The notes under the pieces were generated by a model, which searched no databases, was not told where the DNA came from, and saw only the letters and a program-made list of their open reading frames with translations. A program made the position numbers and the translations under genes. Below are positions 1 to 10,776 of a stretch of DNA of 64,000 nt, one piece after another. Position 1 is the first letter of the stretch. The number at the start of each line of letters is the position of its first letter. This stretch comes from Petunia secreta (lineage: Eukaryota; Streptophyta; Magnoliopsida; Solanales; Solanaceae): positions 8,122,001-8,186,000 of the forward strand of contig JARKIP010000011.1 of NCBI GenBank assembly GCA_029990175.1, written 5' to 3'.

Positions 1-2400
1 TTATTGCCACCTCTAATAATGGTGGATTCAGCAGCTACATCAGACCCACTGTCTCTTCCCCTTTTTATTCTGACAACAGCAGAACTACCTCCCCTTTTTG
101 GTGGAATAATGACTCCCTTCCTCTTCTTGTCCCTCATCATGTCCCTCTTCCTTTACCCATGGCTCTTGATGTTAATGCATCGCTGCTTGGTGCTTGAGCA
201 ATAGAGGTACTTGGTATTGTACTTGACTCTTGTTGACTTGTTTGAGTTTGGAATACATATGACCTTGTCTGCCTGACTGCCCCATTCCACTCTATGAAAC
301 AATAATTAGTTAGTAAAACAAAATGACAACAAGAAATAAGAGATGAAACAACTTATATACTTACCTCTAAAACACATATAGACATGTTGTGGCCCATCTG
401 ATGACATTTTAAACATGTCATCTTTATACTCTATTTAGGCCGCTTCCTTTTTTTTTTTTTTTCATCTTTTGACTTCCTATTATTCCTTTTGGGCCTTCAT
501 TGCATGATTCTTAGGGCTGGGGGCTCAATAAACATATTAGTAATAAGAAGCCACATTTTCATGTTAGGGATTGGTTGAATAGAAAACTGGTAGGCTTTGA
601 GAATCTCCTATTTCTATACCAAAATGTTCCAACTTTATCTTCTAGATTTTTTTCAAGGTGATAATAAGCACACACATCATATGTACATGGAATACCTCTC
701 AACTACTAAAGTTTACATGTGCATGTGTTTTTCTTTAGGTCAAGTGCATGAATATAGTCTTCTTTTTCAAGCTCACAACCATTATCACCATCCCACAATA
801 TCTCACACTTCCTAGCAACATCTTTATTATCTTCTAGAATTTATCTAGCCATCAGAGTTATATCTTTAATCTTAGCATCTGCAAGCTTTCTCATATCTAC
901 ATACCTCCTCAATATCTTATGTCTTATATCTTCTAGCATGCTTATGATTGATTTATGTCCTATATCTAGTATCCAGGAATTAAAAGTCTCCCATAAATTA
1001 TTTTCAACTATATTAAACTTAGCATGCTCTTTAAGGTAAGTATTACACCAAAATTCTTTATTGTATGATAACAAATGTTCATATATTTACCTAAAGCCTT
1101 GAATTCTTTTTGTAATTTTACCTTAAAAGAAGTCTTTGAACATATTCAGAATTTATTTCTTCTTACTTCACCCCTCCAATTCTTTGACCAGCTGAACCAT
1201 ATATGTCTGGCGCACATTCTCAGCTCACAATCAGACAACAAATACATAATACTTGATTAAAGACCACACAAGGAGTAAAATATACTCTCTCCGTCCAATT
1301 TATGTGACACGTTTTCCTTATTGGTCTGTCCCAAAAAGAATGACACATTTTCTTATTTGACTATTAATTAATAGAATCCTCTCTATTTTACCTTGTTGGG
1401 CCCTACTTACATTAAAAGCTACCAACAACCTTTCAATACTCCAATCTTCTCGCTAACAAGAGTAATATTAAAATTTTACTAGGTCAATCTTCATTTCTTA
1501 AACTCCGTGCAAAGTCAAACTACGTCATATAAATTGGGACAGAGGGAGTATTAGATACCATAGAAATATGGTTCTATAATAAAAAGTAAATAGGAAGAAT
1601 ACCTTCTAAATACCAGACATGATAGTTAAGTCTTTGCCCTTTCCTAATTCCAGATGTGTTATTAAATGTTTACTGAACCAGCTCCAAGAATATTTGGTCT
1701 CACTCCCAACGACAGCCCAAGCGATGGGATACATTTATTGATTCCCGTTCCTCCCAACAACAACTAGTAACTCATATTTACATGCACCCTGAGGAAACAA
1801 CCATCAAAACTAATGAATTTTCTGCACCCCTGCAACCAACCCTTCTTTAATGCATCAATATACACATAAAAATAGACAAATAAATTCTTTCCACGTTAAC
1901 AATCCCTATCAGTCTTGATAAAACAAGAACTACCGGGATTAGTGGACTTGATCATTTCAGCATAACTACAAAGTTTTGCAAATTCCTCCGTCCGACCAAC
2001 CATGCATTTTTCCAAAAATTTCATCTTAGCCCTGTAACAAACTGATTTACCAATACGTATGCCCAGCTGCCCCTAAATTCTTTTTTAACTTCATGTATAG
2101 ACTTTGATGGTTGTGTTGTGAACCTATCTTTCAGTTTATATGCAATATAATTTGCATTGCATAATTTAAATTAAAAGGGTAATAATTCTTCACTATGAAG
2201 TCCCTAGAATACCTATCAAGACTAGCAAACTATAACCACTTGTACTTATTGCCTTTACACTTCACGTTGATTCTAGTTTTATCATTAGGTCTTAACTTTA
2301 CTTGAACTTTATTCTGAATGACATAGTCTGCTACAACTCTTCTAAAACTTACACCATCCTCTAAAATCATACCAAGGTAAAAAATAGTAAGCTGACAGTC
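1..2400 (-). pseudogene. Mutator-like (MULE) transposase, central and C-terminal part, decayed
   Basis: Read on the minus strand, this stretch gives pieces of a MuDR-type transposase in the right order, in shifting frames with stops. A MuDR N-domain (FRRVVADYV then NDKTRINVKCK) lies near 2240-2345. A catalytic-core piece (FISFDGCFL followed by MYPIAWAVV-like sequence) lies near 1700-1850. An open block with NNLWETFNSWIL and MLEDIRHKILRR lies at 841-1074. A SWIM-like finger (CTC...GIPC, with the usual His replaced by Tyr and stops inside) lies near 650-745. A CCHC knuckle, CLKCHQMGHNMSIC, lies at 374-415. A Stowaway-like MITE interrupts it. The protein would cut and paste DNA in the nucleus; this copy cannot. 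Its N-terminal piece is probably the one at 19985-20316, separated by the retroelement stack. The left end and its terminal inverted repeat lie outside the window. Confidence 0.8.
1285..1548. mobile_element. Stowaway-type MITE
   Basis: A 264-bp element with terminal inverted repeats: it begins CTCTCTCCGTCC and ends GGGACAGAGGGAG, close to the plant Stowaway consensus CTCCCTCCGTCCC. It is flanked by TA on both sides (1283-1284 and 1549-1550), the Tc1/mariner target duplication. It has no coding capacity and would be moved by a mariner transposase. It sits inside the decayed MULE, so it arrived later. Confidence 0.85.
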
Positions 2401-4500
2401 ATGATCTTACTGTTGAACCCCAAAAATTACCCTTTCTTAAGAAAAGATAGGTTTCGGGTATAATATTCAACAAAATGAGATTCCAAAGGGTTTTCTTTGG
2501 AGTCGCCACCTAATTTAGGAGAATTAGGAACCAATTAATTAAATAATGCGTACAATTCCTCCATTTAAGGAAAATGGTCTTTTTCAGAGATTCTAAGTAA
2601 GAGGTTCAACTATTTTCGAAAGAAGGTTTTCATTTGAAAAGCACTTTCGAAAATCCACAAAATGTGGTTAATCCTTCGGTTTTCACAAAATAGCTTTAAA
2701 AAATTCTAACTTTTAATATTTAATTAAAAATCTTAAATTTAATACAATAATACAAAACTATTATAAATTATGCTTTAAAAGAAAGATGAATTTAAATGTG
2801 ATAAAAATATAATTTGCCAAGAAATAGGGAATCAATGAAGAAAATTTCTATTGAAGTTGCGATTTAAGGAAGTTGAAACAAAATTATTACTTTTATTATT
2901 TTCAAATTTTATTGCACTCATTATTTAACTAAAAGATTCAAAATTCCTAAAATAAGATGGAAATTCAAAAGAAATAAACTATTCACAAAATAACTCGATA
3001 ACTGACTAAACATTCATTCATAGACAATCAAATAAATTATTCTATAACAATTAATTATCTACGGGGAATTCCTAAAGACATGCAATTTCTAAGGATGGGA
3101 AAAGAGGAGGTTTAGAAGAAGAACCCGGATATTTGGAAGAAATGACTACTTTCATTTTTTACATATGCCCATGAGCCTAAGTTATATTAAGCGGCTCAAC
3201 AAAGCACTTTCTATGATCTTCACTTCTTGAATCTTGAGCCCGGACTCGCCCCCAATGTGACTCCAATGCAATATAAGCCGTCCCAATTTATGAGTTTTAG
3301 CCAACTCGTCCCAAGGTTGTAATCATGCCAAAGAAAAGATGAGAAAAGAAAATAAAGATTAGCAATTATACCAATGATGATGGCACAGAAAAAACGAAAT
3401 AAGCTACTATAATCAAATACAACTAGAATTTAATCTGGGATCCAAATGAATCAATTAGAATGCAGCAACATACATACAATTTCCTATTTCCAAACTTATT
3501 TAGATTCATAGATTTGACTTAGCAGACAACATTCAAGCACTCTTTTGTCCTTCTTAGACACAGATCTATAATGAAGGCTAGAATTTAGCATATCACTACC
3601 TTAGAATCACACCCAAGTACACATTCATTATCCAGACAAAATGTATAAATGCAGAGCTCAAAGAAGACTTCCGTTAACATTTAGACTACAAATTTCATCA
3701 AGTTCTTGGACCCTAATAGGAGCAGACTAGCGAAGCTGCACTTCAAAGTTGATCTTCAGCTTATACATAGAGCAACAGAGGGATGGTTTTTGATGAAACA
3801 AACAAGGCAAAATAAGGTCGAGATTAACACCCTCACAACCTGGAACATATACTTCCACAAACTTAACTCCTTACAACTCTAAAAAAAGAACTTCTCCAAC
3901 CCCTCTTCATCACAGAACCCATACATACACCTCTCCAGAAACAATTGGAATACTGAGAAACACCCCCTAACTATACCTCCCTGCACACAAACTACTACCA
4001 GACCTCTACACCCTCTGCAACAACTAGAAACTGCTCATTCACACCTGGAGCAACCAGGAGCTAGCCTTGAAACAACCAGGGAGCCACCTCCTCTCTTAAT
4101 TTATGCAGAATCAGACACAACCCCTGAACTCCATAGAACCAACCTGCTACTCCCTTAAAACATCCAGAAGACAACAGACAGAAATGGACAGAAGCTATCA
4201 CCTGAAACTCTGGCTGCATACACACTTCCTAAACAGCCCCAAACTCCCTCAATCCAACCTTCTGGAACAACCATGGAACAACCTGCAAGCCAACTGAGAA
4301 CAACAGACCTCCAACAACTACAATAGCCCTCCCAAACCTTTACATACACACCTGAACAAAACCTGGACAGTATAACACACACACACACACATATACCTGC
4401 ATACACACATGCACTGAATAGACACCCCTACCTACAACCTGAACACCTCCTTTGGAATACACAAAATCAAACTCCTATCTAAACACCACTTTAAAAGCCC
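2401..4500. other. No gene recognised; unclassified repeat-like DNA
   Basis: AT-rich sequence lying between the MULE remnant and element A. No long conserved reading frame was found on either strand. It contains a stretch around 2480-2540 with 'gagtcgccacctaattt', a phrase I associate with dispersed Solanaceae repeats, and a CA-rich patch at 4376-4395. The 5' LTR and primer-binding site of element A and the 5' LTR of element F should lie near here, but no counterpart of either 3' LTR could be found, so a deletion or an unrecognised insertion is likely. Confidence 0.5.
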
Positions 4501-4525
4501 TGGCATCTCATTCTTCTTTACACTT

Positions 4526-4601
4526 GAGGCGGAGCGCCTCTTTCTGGACACCTCTCTGTAATTCACTGGGCGGACCGCCTACCTAATTAGGCGGAGCGCC
4601 T
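4526..4601. repeat. Three AGGCG-NNN-CGCCT palindromes in the element A leader
   Basis: Copies lie at 4526-4540 (GAGGCGGAGCGCCTC), 4568-4580 (centre GAC, first arm GGGCG) and 4589-4601 (centre GAG). They occupy the same place relative to gag as the six-copy array in the leader of element B at 17695-17834. Confidence 0.85.
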
Positions 4602-5037
4602 ATTTCTGGAACGTGTCCGGGTAGTTGTTTTTTGTAGGTTTTCGCTTATTGTTGGCTTGTATCATTCCGGCTATTACTTTTCAAGTAACACTTCTACTTT
4701 ACTAGTACTAATTCATTGAGCGATTAGGACCTTCGTACTTAGAGGAGAGTAGAAATCAAAGAAGACTCGTAGTACATTGTTTGCTTCAAGTTCTCACCTA
4801 AATGGCCTAGCGTTCATCAAGTCCCATCAATTCCACTCTTCCCGAAGAGTATTTGGTTCTTGTGAACTTGAATGGTTATTGAGGAGGTTGTTTAACTACG
4901 AGGAAGCCTTTGAAATCAAGCTTGAGTGATACTACCCCCACCACTAAATTGAGTGTACCCGAGTGACATTCAAAAAGTGAGGGAGCGAGTGAGGTTTTTA
5001 CTCTAACCTCTTTCTTGTCTTTGATTTATGTAGGTAC

Positions 5038-5490
5038 ATGGCCGGAGTCATTGACGAAACCGTTAAGGTACCGGTAAGCACTTTGGCCTACCTCTTGGCC
5101 GAGGTGAGGTCCATAAACCAAAGGCTTGAGAGCCTTGAATGAGAATAGATCCCGAGTCTCCAAAAATGTGCTGGAGAAGGTACAAGTGGTGAAATGTTGG
5201 GCATTCTCCAACAAGTGGGCATTCTCCACGACCTGGGCATTCCCTAAGGTAATGGTGGACAAGATGATGAGCTTAAAATGACACTTGTGGTACGTAGAAG
5301 TTTGGGTGTCATGAGCCTTTAGGAGGAGGATAATGTGCAAAGGGAGAATCTTTTCCATGCTAGGTGTCGTGTGATGGGGCAAGTGTGCTCAATAATCATT
5401 GATTCCGGAAGTTGTGCTAACATAATGAGCGAAACCTTGATTTCCCAATTGAAGTTGCCTACTATAAAGCATCCACATCCCTACCATTTA
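5038..5490 (+). pseudogene. Element A gag start fused by deletion to the protease region
   Basis: The ATG at 5038 follows a leader homologous to that of element B. It opens about 34 codons resembling B's gag N-terminus (ending QRLESLE) before a stop at 5140. The sequence then rejoins B only at the end of gag, near 'QRENLFHARCR', and continues through the aspartic-protease signature IDSGSCAN at about 5398-5421. The nucleocapsid zinc knuckle and the main capsid part present in B are missing. The frame is broken by several stops; one at 5491-5493 (TGA where B has Trp) separates this part from the long downstream frame. It cannot make a working Gag. Confidence 0.7.
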
Positions 5491-5496
5491 CAATGA

Positions 5497-7578
5497 TTGA
5501 GTGAGTATGGAGAGTTGAGAGTGGTGAAGCGAGTCTTGATTGAGTTTAGCATTGGGAATTATCAAGATAAGATGATGTTCGATGTAGTACCTATGCAAGC
5601 TTGCCATCTCTTATTTGGAAGGCCATGGCAATATGATCGGAGCATAGTGCATGATGGTAGATCCAACTCTTACACGGTTTTGCATGGGTCTAGAAAGTAT
5701 GTACTCAAGCCCTTGACGCCGAGGCAAGTAAGTAATGACTTTAGGATTATAAGGGAGTTGAGGAAAGCGGCTAAAGCCAAGTCACCTATGGTACTTGAGC
5801 TCGAGGCCAACAATCTTATGGTCATGCCCTTGCAAGTTGAAAGTAAAAGTCACTCTACTCTAAATGAAGACAATCTTGAGTCTCATTCTATTGTATTTGA
5901 ATATGAGAGACAAAAGAAAGAGAAGAATAAGGAAATGACCGGTGACAATCCTAGAGAGGAAAAAGGAGAGAAAGTGAGGAGTGATGTGAGTGGATTGTCA
6001 CCCGAATCTACACTTTGCGTTGAGAGAAAAATGAAAGAAAGGAGAGGAGAGGAAATACAAATTGAGAGTGAGGACACCCTTTGTTCTAACCATGTTTTAT
6101 CGTCTTCTGCTTCTACTTGTTTTGGCTTATGTGTAGGTACTTTTGGAGGCGATCTAGTGGAGCCTCAATCGAGTGCTAAGGAAGGAAGGCAAGGCGATGA
6201 AGATCCTCATTGCGAGCTTCATAAAGAGGAAGTTGAACTTGATACTTCACGTGCTATGATTCCTCAAGTAAGCAACTCAAGTGTAAGTGTTCCTTCACCT
6301 TTTCATGAACATTTTTATTCCTTGTCTTGTGAAGACTCAATGCTAGTTGATACTTGTGTTGCATTTAATGAATTTGCAACTAGCATAGAGTCGACTAGTC
6401 AACTTGTGTGCGCATGTGAACCGCTAGTTGAGAGGATTGATAGACCACATCATGATGTGAGCCCGATATTCAAAGAACCTCTCTTTAGTGACGAAGTGAA
6501 AGTTGACTATACTTGTGAACCTTGTTATGACACACCACCAATCTTTGACAAAGGGAACGATGAGATGTGCGATCACACCCTTCTTGATATAATTGCCTTT
6601 GGTGGACCTATGTGTTGCAGTGAGGATGATAGTGACCTTGAGGAGTCCAAAATACATGAATTGGACAAGGTTATCTATGATGACTCCTCAAATGTGAGAG
6701 ATGAAGTTAGTTTTGATACTTCACCTATGTTTAAAAATGAGTTTGAGATGTCTACTTTTACTAATCCTTTGTTTAAGAGCATCTTTATTTGTGGAGGTGA
6801 TTTGTACCGGACTAGAGTTGAGAATGATCTAGAACCTCCGTGGTGTAAAGGGTTTGAACCCATAGACAACTCCTTGTTTGAGACTTTAAGTGAAGTGGGT
6901 GATTCTTCTAGCGGCCCTACTCTTGATTGTTGGGTTTATGAAGAGGAAGAAGCCATTATCAATACATTTCTTAAGAACTTATCATGTGAGGAGGGTTGTC
7001 TAGATAATGAATTTGGAGGTGAGGAGGTATCTCTTGGTGTGAATATGAGTGCTTTTAAGAAGGGGAGTGGAGTAATTGATGCTAGTTGTAGGTTGGGCCA
7101 TTTGACTTACTCCATTCCATGTGTTGCTCACACCTTGAGTGTTAAGCATGCCAAAGCCATTGTGCAACAATGTGGTAAAAATGCATTGAAGGCTTGGTAT
7201 GTTGGATATGGGCATAGGGGTCGTAGGGAATTTGATTGCTACATATTACATGCTCATGATCTCTTTGCTTGTTATGATTGTGAGTGCTTGTTCTTGTTGA
7301 GCCAAGAATTTATTGTTTCTTGTGGGAACATACGCTTTCTAATTGGTTTTGATGCTTGGCTCTATTACAAAAGTGTGTTTTCCACACCATTTGCACTCAT
7401 TCTTGTTAAGCTAACCTACTTGGGAAGTAGGAAACTTTGGTTGTGCTTGTCTTTGATTGTAGGACTTGATGGTTTGATTTCGAGGATGAAATACTTTCAA
7501 GAAGGGGTGGATGATGCTGGGCAAATTAGAGCCAAAGCGCCAACTGATGTTTGGCATTTTATGCTAATATTTCCTTAA
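5497..7578 (+). CDS. Long open frame of element A: protease tail plus unknown acidic protein
   Basis: A 693-codon frame. Residues 1-90 match the region just after the protease active site of element B (DVVPMQACHLLFGRPW motif near residue 30, then KPLTPRQVS). From about residue 100 it resembles nothing I recognise. Residues 130-520 are rich in Glu, Asp and Ser, with a loosely repeated motif of the form (S/P)-P-(I/M/L)-F-(K/D): SPIFKEPLF near 323, PPIFDKG near 345, SPMFKNEF near 408, NPLFKSIF near 422. Residues 560-670 are Cys-rich and hydrophobic (CYDCECLFLL; LWLCLSLIVGL). No YxDD box, RNase H or integrase signature is present. The frame runs through the polypurine tract into the 3' LTR, as in element B; its last residues lie in the inserted solo LTR, so the original end was further on (a stop near 8940). 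The ATG is internal to the original reading frame. Product and function unknown. Confidence 0.6.
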   Translation: MSEYGELRVVKRVLIEFSIGNYQDKMMFDVVPMQACHLLFGRPWQYDRSIVHDGRSNSYTVLHGSRKYVLKPLTPRQVSNDFRIIRELRKAAKAKSPMVLELEANNLMVMPLQVESKSHSTLNEDNLESHSIVFEYERQKKEKNKEMTGDNPREEKGEKVRSDVSGLSPESTLCVERKMKERRGEEIQIESEDTLCSNHVLSSSASTCFGLCVGTFGGDLVEPQSSAKEGRQGDEDPHCELHKEEVELDTSRAMIPQVSNSSVSVPSPFHEHFYSLSCEDSMLVDTCVAFNEFATSIESTSQLVCACEPLVERIDRPHHDVSPIFKEPLFSDEVKVDYTCEPCYDTPPIFDKGNDEMCDHTLLDIIAFGGPMCCSEDDSDLEESKIHELDKVIYDDSSNVRDEVSFDTSPMFKNEFEMSTFTNPLFKSIFICGGDLYRTRVENDLEPPWCKGFEPIDNSLFETLSEVGDSSSGPTLDCWVYEEEEAIINTFLKNLSCEEGCLDNEFGGEEVSLGVNMSAFKKGSGVIDASCRLGHLTYSIPCVAHTLSVKHAKAIVQQCGKNALKAWYVGYGHRGRREFDCYILHAHDLFACYDCECLFLLSQEFIVSCGNIRFLIGFDAWLYYKSVFSTPFALILVKLTYLGSRKLWLCLSLIVGLDGLISRMKYFQEGVDDAGQIRAKAPTDVWHFMLIFP
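7499..7511 (+). promoter_or_regulatory. Polypurine tract of element A
   Basis: AAGAAGGGGTGGA directly before the 3' LTR start TGATG; element B has AAGAAGGGGAGGA in the same place. It would prime plus-strand DNA synthesis. Confidence 0.75.
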
Positions 7579-8864
7579 TATTTCCTTACGTTTGGATACT
7601 TTATTCGCTCGTTTTATGGTTTATGAATGTGGTTTTGCACTGATTTTATGTCGTGTGTATGTAGGTTGTTATGCAGTGTAATTGGAGCTTTAAAGAGCGT
7701 GATTGAGCAAGAAAAGATTGGATTTTGATTGAGGATTGGATCGAGCACACGAAGGCACGACACGAGCGAGCAAAGGAGCGAACGGAACAGAAAATGGCTG
7801 GGCGCGCCGCCCAACGCGCCAGTCTGGCAGGCGCGGTTGGGGGTGCGGCGCATGGCCATAGCGGTCAACTTTCGACCGGTTCTGTCCAATGTCGCGCGTT
7901 ACGAGGCGCCCGTTATAGCGCTCCTTGTGCGCATTTTTACTTCCTATTTCGTCTAGGATTGGGTCTAACTTATTACTAGGTGTTTGTAAACCCTATAAAT
8001 ACTCTTTTACTTAGTTTTTTATGGGAGTTCAGACTTTGGAGCAAATTGGAGAGCTCATAACATCAAGACAAGGGTTTTTCTTCCTACCATTAATTTATTA
8101 CATCATTATTTCATTATTACATCAATTCCTTGTGTTGTTATTATGAGTATGCGTAGCTAAATATATCGTTCTAGGGTTAGAGTATTACATGAAGGTTGAT
8201 TGTTTGAAGATTGATTTCCATTAATTGAATCCCATAACGGGTTACTTATTCTTTCTTGATTTCACTTGTGTAATTGTCAGGGCCCGATTATTACGCATTA
8301 TATATGGTTTTTAGATTGAACTCGAAAGAGGGAATTTAATTACGTAATAAGAAAGAATAGGACTAGTTTGTGAACCCGGGCATCGGGGAACCAATTTGTG
8401 AGTAGGATAGACATATACTTGCTCGCCTAGTTTAACTCATTACAGAATTCGTTAATGCGTGCACGTGATTCAACCCATAGACATATAGGGATTGGAGTAG
8501 CCTGCATAGACCGTGAAGAACTGAAAGGTTTTCACGGGTACATTTAATCTGTTAGTTAGTAACCCGGGATTTAAGAAGTGGAATCAATTGGAAAACTCAA
8601 TTGGATTGTTCGTAACTCTGACCCTGGACCGTCTCCTTATTACTGATAACAACCAAGTTTTGCTCCATTGCTTGAATTCACTTTTACCATTTAATTACTG
8701 TTCTTTAGTTAACAAAATCCTCACTATTGGAAAAAGATCCCTGAATAGTTTAAATAAATTGTTTGCTAGAATTCAGTCCGAATAGTCCTCGTGGGAACGA
8801 TACTCTACTTATCACTTTATTACTTGTCGACCACGTATACTTGCGTGTGCGTTTGGGAGCAACA
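7545..8864 (+). repeat. Solo LTR (element E) inserted in the LTR of element A
   Basis: A 1320-bp sequence starting TGATGTTTGG and ending GGGAGCAACA, flanked by the exact 5-bp duplication CCAAC (7540-7544 and 8865-8869). It has a TATA box (CCTATAAATA near 7992) and an end of the type seen before Athila/Tat primer sites ('ttgcgtgtgcgtttggg'). No internal region, primer site or second LTR is present, so it is what remains after LTR-LTR recombination. Removing it and one CCAAC restores continuity of element A's LTR and open frame. Orientation is inferred from the TATA box. Short frames at 7614-7979 inside it are fortuitous. Confidence 0.88.
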
Positions 8865-9038
8865 CCAACCATCAAGAGCCAAGCTCGAGAGCACAAAGAG
8901 TATACAACAAGGGCTCCGGAGGAGGGTCCGAGAGTGATTTGAAGTCATGAACTTGAGCACCATTGAGGGAGGACCAACTACGAACCAAAGAGAAACACCT
9001 AGAGTCCATTTTGAGCCATCTCAAAACCTCCCAGGATG

Positions 9039-9200
9039 AGGCGGAGCGCCTACACAAAGAGGCGGACCGCCTACGCACGTTCAAGCCTCAGGATTCAAGG
9101 AGGCGGACCGCCCAAAGGCACTAGGTGGACTGCCTACTGTGCAATCACCCTTAGAGAAGCTGGAAGAGGCGGAGCGCCTAGAGGGGGAGGCGGACCGCCT
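9039..9200. repeat. Array of six AGGCG-NNN-CGCCT palindromes in the element A LTR
   Basis: Copies at 9039-9051 (centre GAG), 9060-9072 (GAC), 9100-9112 (GAC, last arm CGCCC), 9123-9135 (degenerate, AGGTGGACTGCCT), 9167-9179 (GAG) and 9188-9200 (GAC). The five-base arms stay complementary while the centre varies. The array ends about 130 bp upstream of the TATA box, so it lies in U3. Confidence 0.85.
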
Positions 9201-9656
9201 ACCCCTGTGTTAGCATGACGAAATTTTCCTTCATTTTTTTGTGTAATTCCAACTATAGCCATGCGTGGCCTTATTTGTTTTAACCCACTTTGGGGGTATT
9301 TTAGACATTACAATATGCATAGATGGAAGCTATAAAAGCCTCCCTTAGGTCTTTCATTTTATTAGCCTACTTTGAATGATAAACATGAAACTTGAAAGCT
9401 TGAGAGCTATTCAATGAAAATCCCTTGTACGGGCTTGATTTCACTTGGTGGATTCCAAGTTGAACTTCAATTCTTTGTTGATCATTCTGTTTGCGAGAGC
9501 CGAGTGTCTCTCGTGGATAGTTGGTTAGTGTAGGTGTTCCTTGACAATCGCCCGAGGTGTATCGAAACAAGTTCTTCGGTGCTACTTAGGTAATTCGTTC
9601 GAGCCACGTCTCGCTTTTATCTTTACTTTATCGCTTCCGTATTTTCCACTACATCA

Positions 9657-10776
9657 ATGCTAGTGAGGTGAGTTCTTACTTATAGCTTGTTAATTGCATA
9701 TGCATGTTAGAACTTGGCTTGTGTGTCCTTAAAAATGAATGAAGTGTCAAAATTAGTGGTTGGTTAAAATGATAGGCATTTTTTTGACCCATTTGAGCCT
9801 TTCAAGCCACCAAATAAAATTAATCCTTCGTTAGCCAACTCTAAGCCTTAATATCCTTTATTTTGATAGCCATGTAATTAGCCCGAGCCAATGTTAAGTG
9901 CTTAATAGCACTAACCCTTCTCTTGGTCCTACCTCCTTAAGGCATTGAAAGACGTGGAAGTCTAAGTTGGGAGGAGGGGAACAAAGAAATGAAAGCTAAG
10001 CGGCTCTTCGAAAATGAGATGATTTTATAAAGAAAAGTTGCAAAAGAGGAAAGGAGAAAATCAAGAAAAGTACAAAAATAGCAAAAGACATATTGAAAAG
10101 ACAAAAATAAAAAGAGAAGCAAGTGAAATAATAAGAGCCACAAAAGAAAAATCAAGAATGAGAAATGGAAATAGAGCTAAATGTGAAATGAAAGCTCAAA
10201 GTGAAATGATTGCAAAGATGATGTAGTGTCCAAGGAGGGAATTTAGTCACTCTTTATCCAAAGTATACCCTACCTTTATCCAAAAACCTACATTACAACC
10301 TTAGAAGTCCTATTTGATCATCCATTAATTGACATGAAAGGAAATGACAAGTGACACTAAGGCCAAGCCTATGACATTGAATGTGCTTCACTTGTATTCA
10401 TTTTTTAGAGTGAGAGGCCGAAATTGAGGGTCCCTTTGTTTGCATTATATTGAGAGTTAGGGACCCATTCTTTGTGGTTAGAGCATTAAACGACTTGAGA
10501 CTTGAAGGTACAACCAAGAAAGCCTTGGGTGAGTTGAGAAAGAAATTGTGCTATACATGTTTTACTCCCCACTAGAAGCTTTAGTAGATGTAGTTGTGAC
10601 TATGGCGCTTGTGTTTGATTGGTTGAATTCTCATGTAAGTGTTAGTATCAACCGAAGTCATGGACTTCTTCATGTCTCATTCCATTATTGAACTCAATCT
10701 CGATGCCAAGAAAATGAAACATGAGATAGTTCATAATGTTGCTTGAGGACAAGCAAAAGCTTAAGTTTGGGGAAGT
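9657..10776 (+). mobile_element. Element F interior: 3' non-coding region of a Tat/Athila-like element
   Basis: No coding frame of interest. The composition matches the 3' part of element C: an A/G-rich patch full of 'aaaag' runs (about 9985-10215), then 'gcttgaggacaagcaaaagc' and a polypurine-like 'ttaagtttggggaagt' just before an LTR start. This corresponds to 'gctcgaggacgag...aagtgtgggg' in element C. Element A is inserted in it, so the 5' part should lie left of element A, but I could not find it. Confidence 0.6.

Larger units (their letters stand above)
4501..9656 (+). mobile_element. Element A: CRM-like Ty3/gypsy retrotransposon, 5'-truncated and lacking RT/RNaseH/integrase
   Basis: The leader before gag, the gag start, the protease region, the polypurine tract and the 3' LTR all match the gag-pol element B (minus strand, 11588-19281) in order. 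After the protease the two diverge completely: where B has RT, RNase H and integrase, A has a long open frame of unknown origin (5497-7578). The polypurine tract (about 7499-7511) precedes a 3' LTR beginning TGATG at 7512 and ending CATCA at 9656, split by a solo LTR. No 5' LTR or tRNA primer site is present upstream, so the left end (set roughly at 4501) is truncated or deleted. The candidate TSD after the LTR is ATGCT, with no left partner found. It could only have moved with proteins supplied in trans. Confidence 0.75.
7512..9656 (+). repeat. 3' LTR of element A, split by a solo LTR
   Basis: The LTR occupies 7512-7544 and 8870-9656 (about 820 bp without the insertion). It starts TGATG and ends CATCA. 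It aligns along its length with the LTR of element B: the 'agccaagct' segment, the palindrome array, a TATA box (CTATAAAAG near 9331), 'gtgtaggtgttc', and 'cacgtctcg' near the end. Only one copy is present. Confidence 0.75.

Noticed and set aside
2411..4500. A complete LTR element starting TGTTGAACCCC
   Set aside because: A TG...CA pair can be proposed, but no second LTR, no primer site and no matching 5-bp duplication was found.
5497..7578. Host gene interpretation of the long open frame
   Set aside because: Its first 90 residues are retrotransposon protease-region sequence, it lies between the leader and the polypurine tract of element A, and it has no introns or promoter of its own.
7614..7979. 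Several overlapping frames of 75-91 codons
   Set aside because: They arise from a GC-rich patch in solo LTR E; no conserved domain and no splice context.
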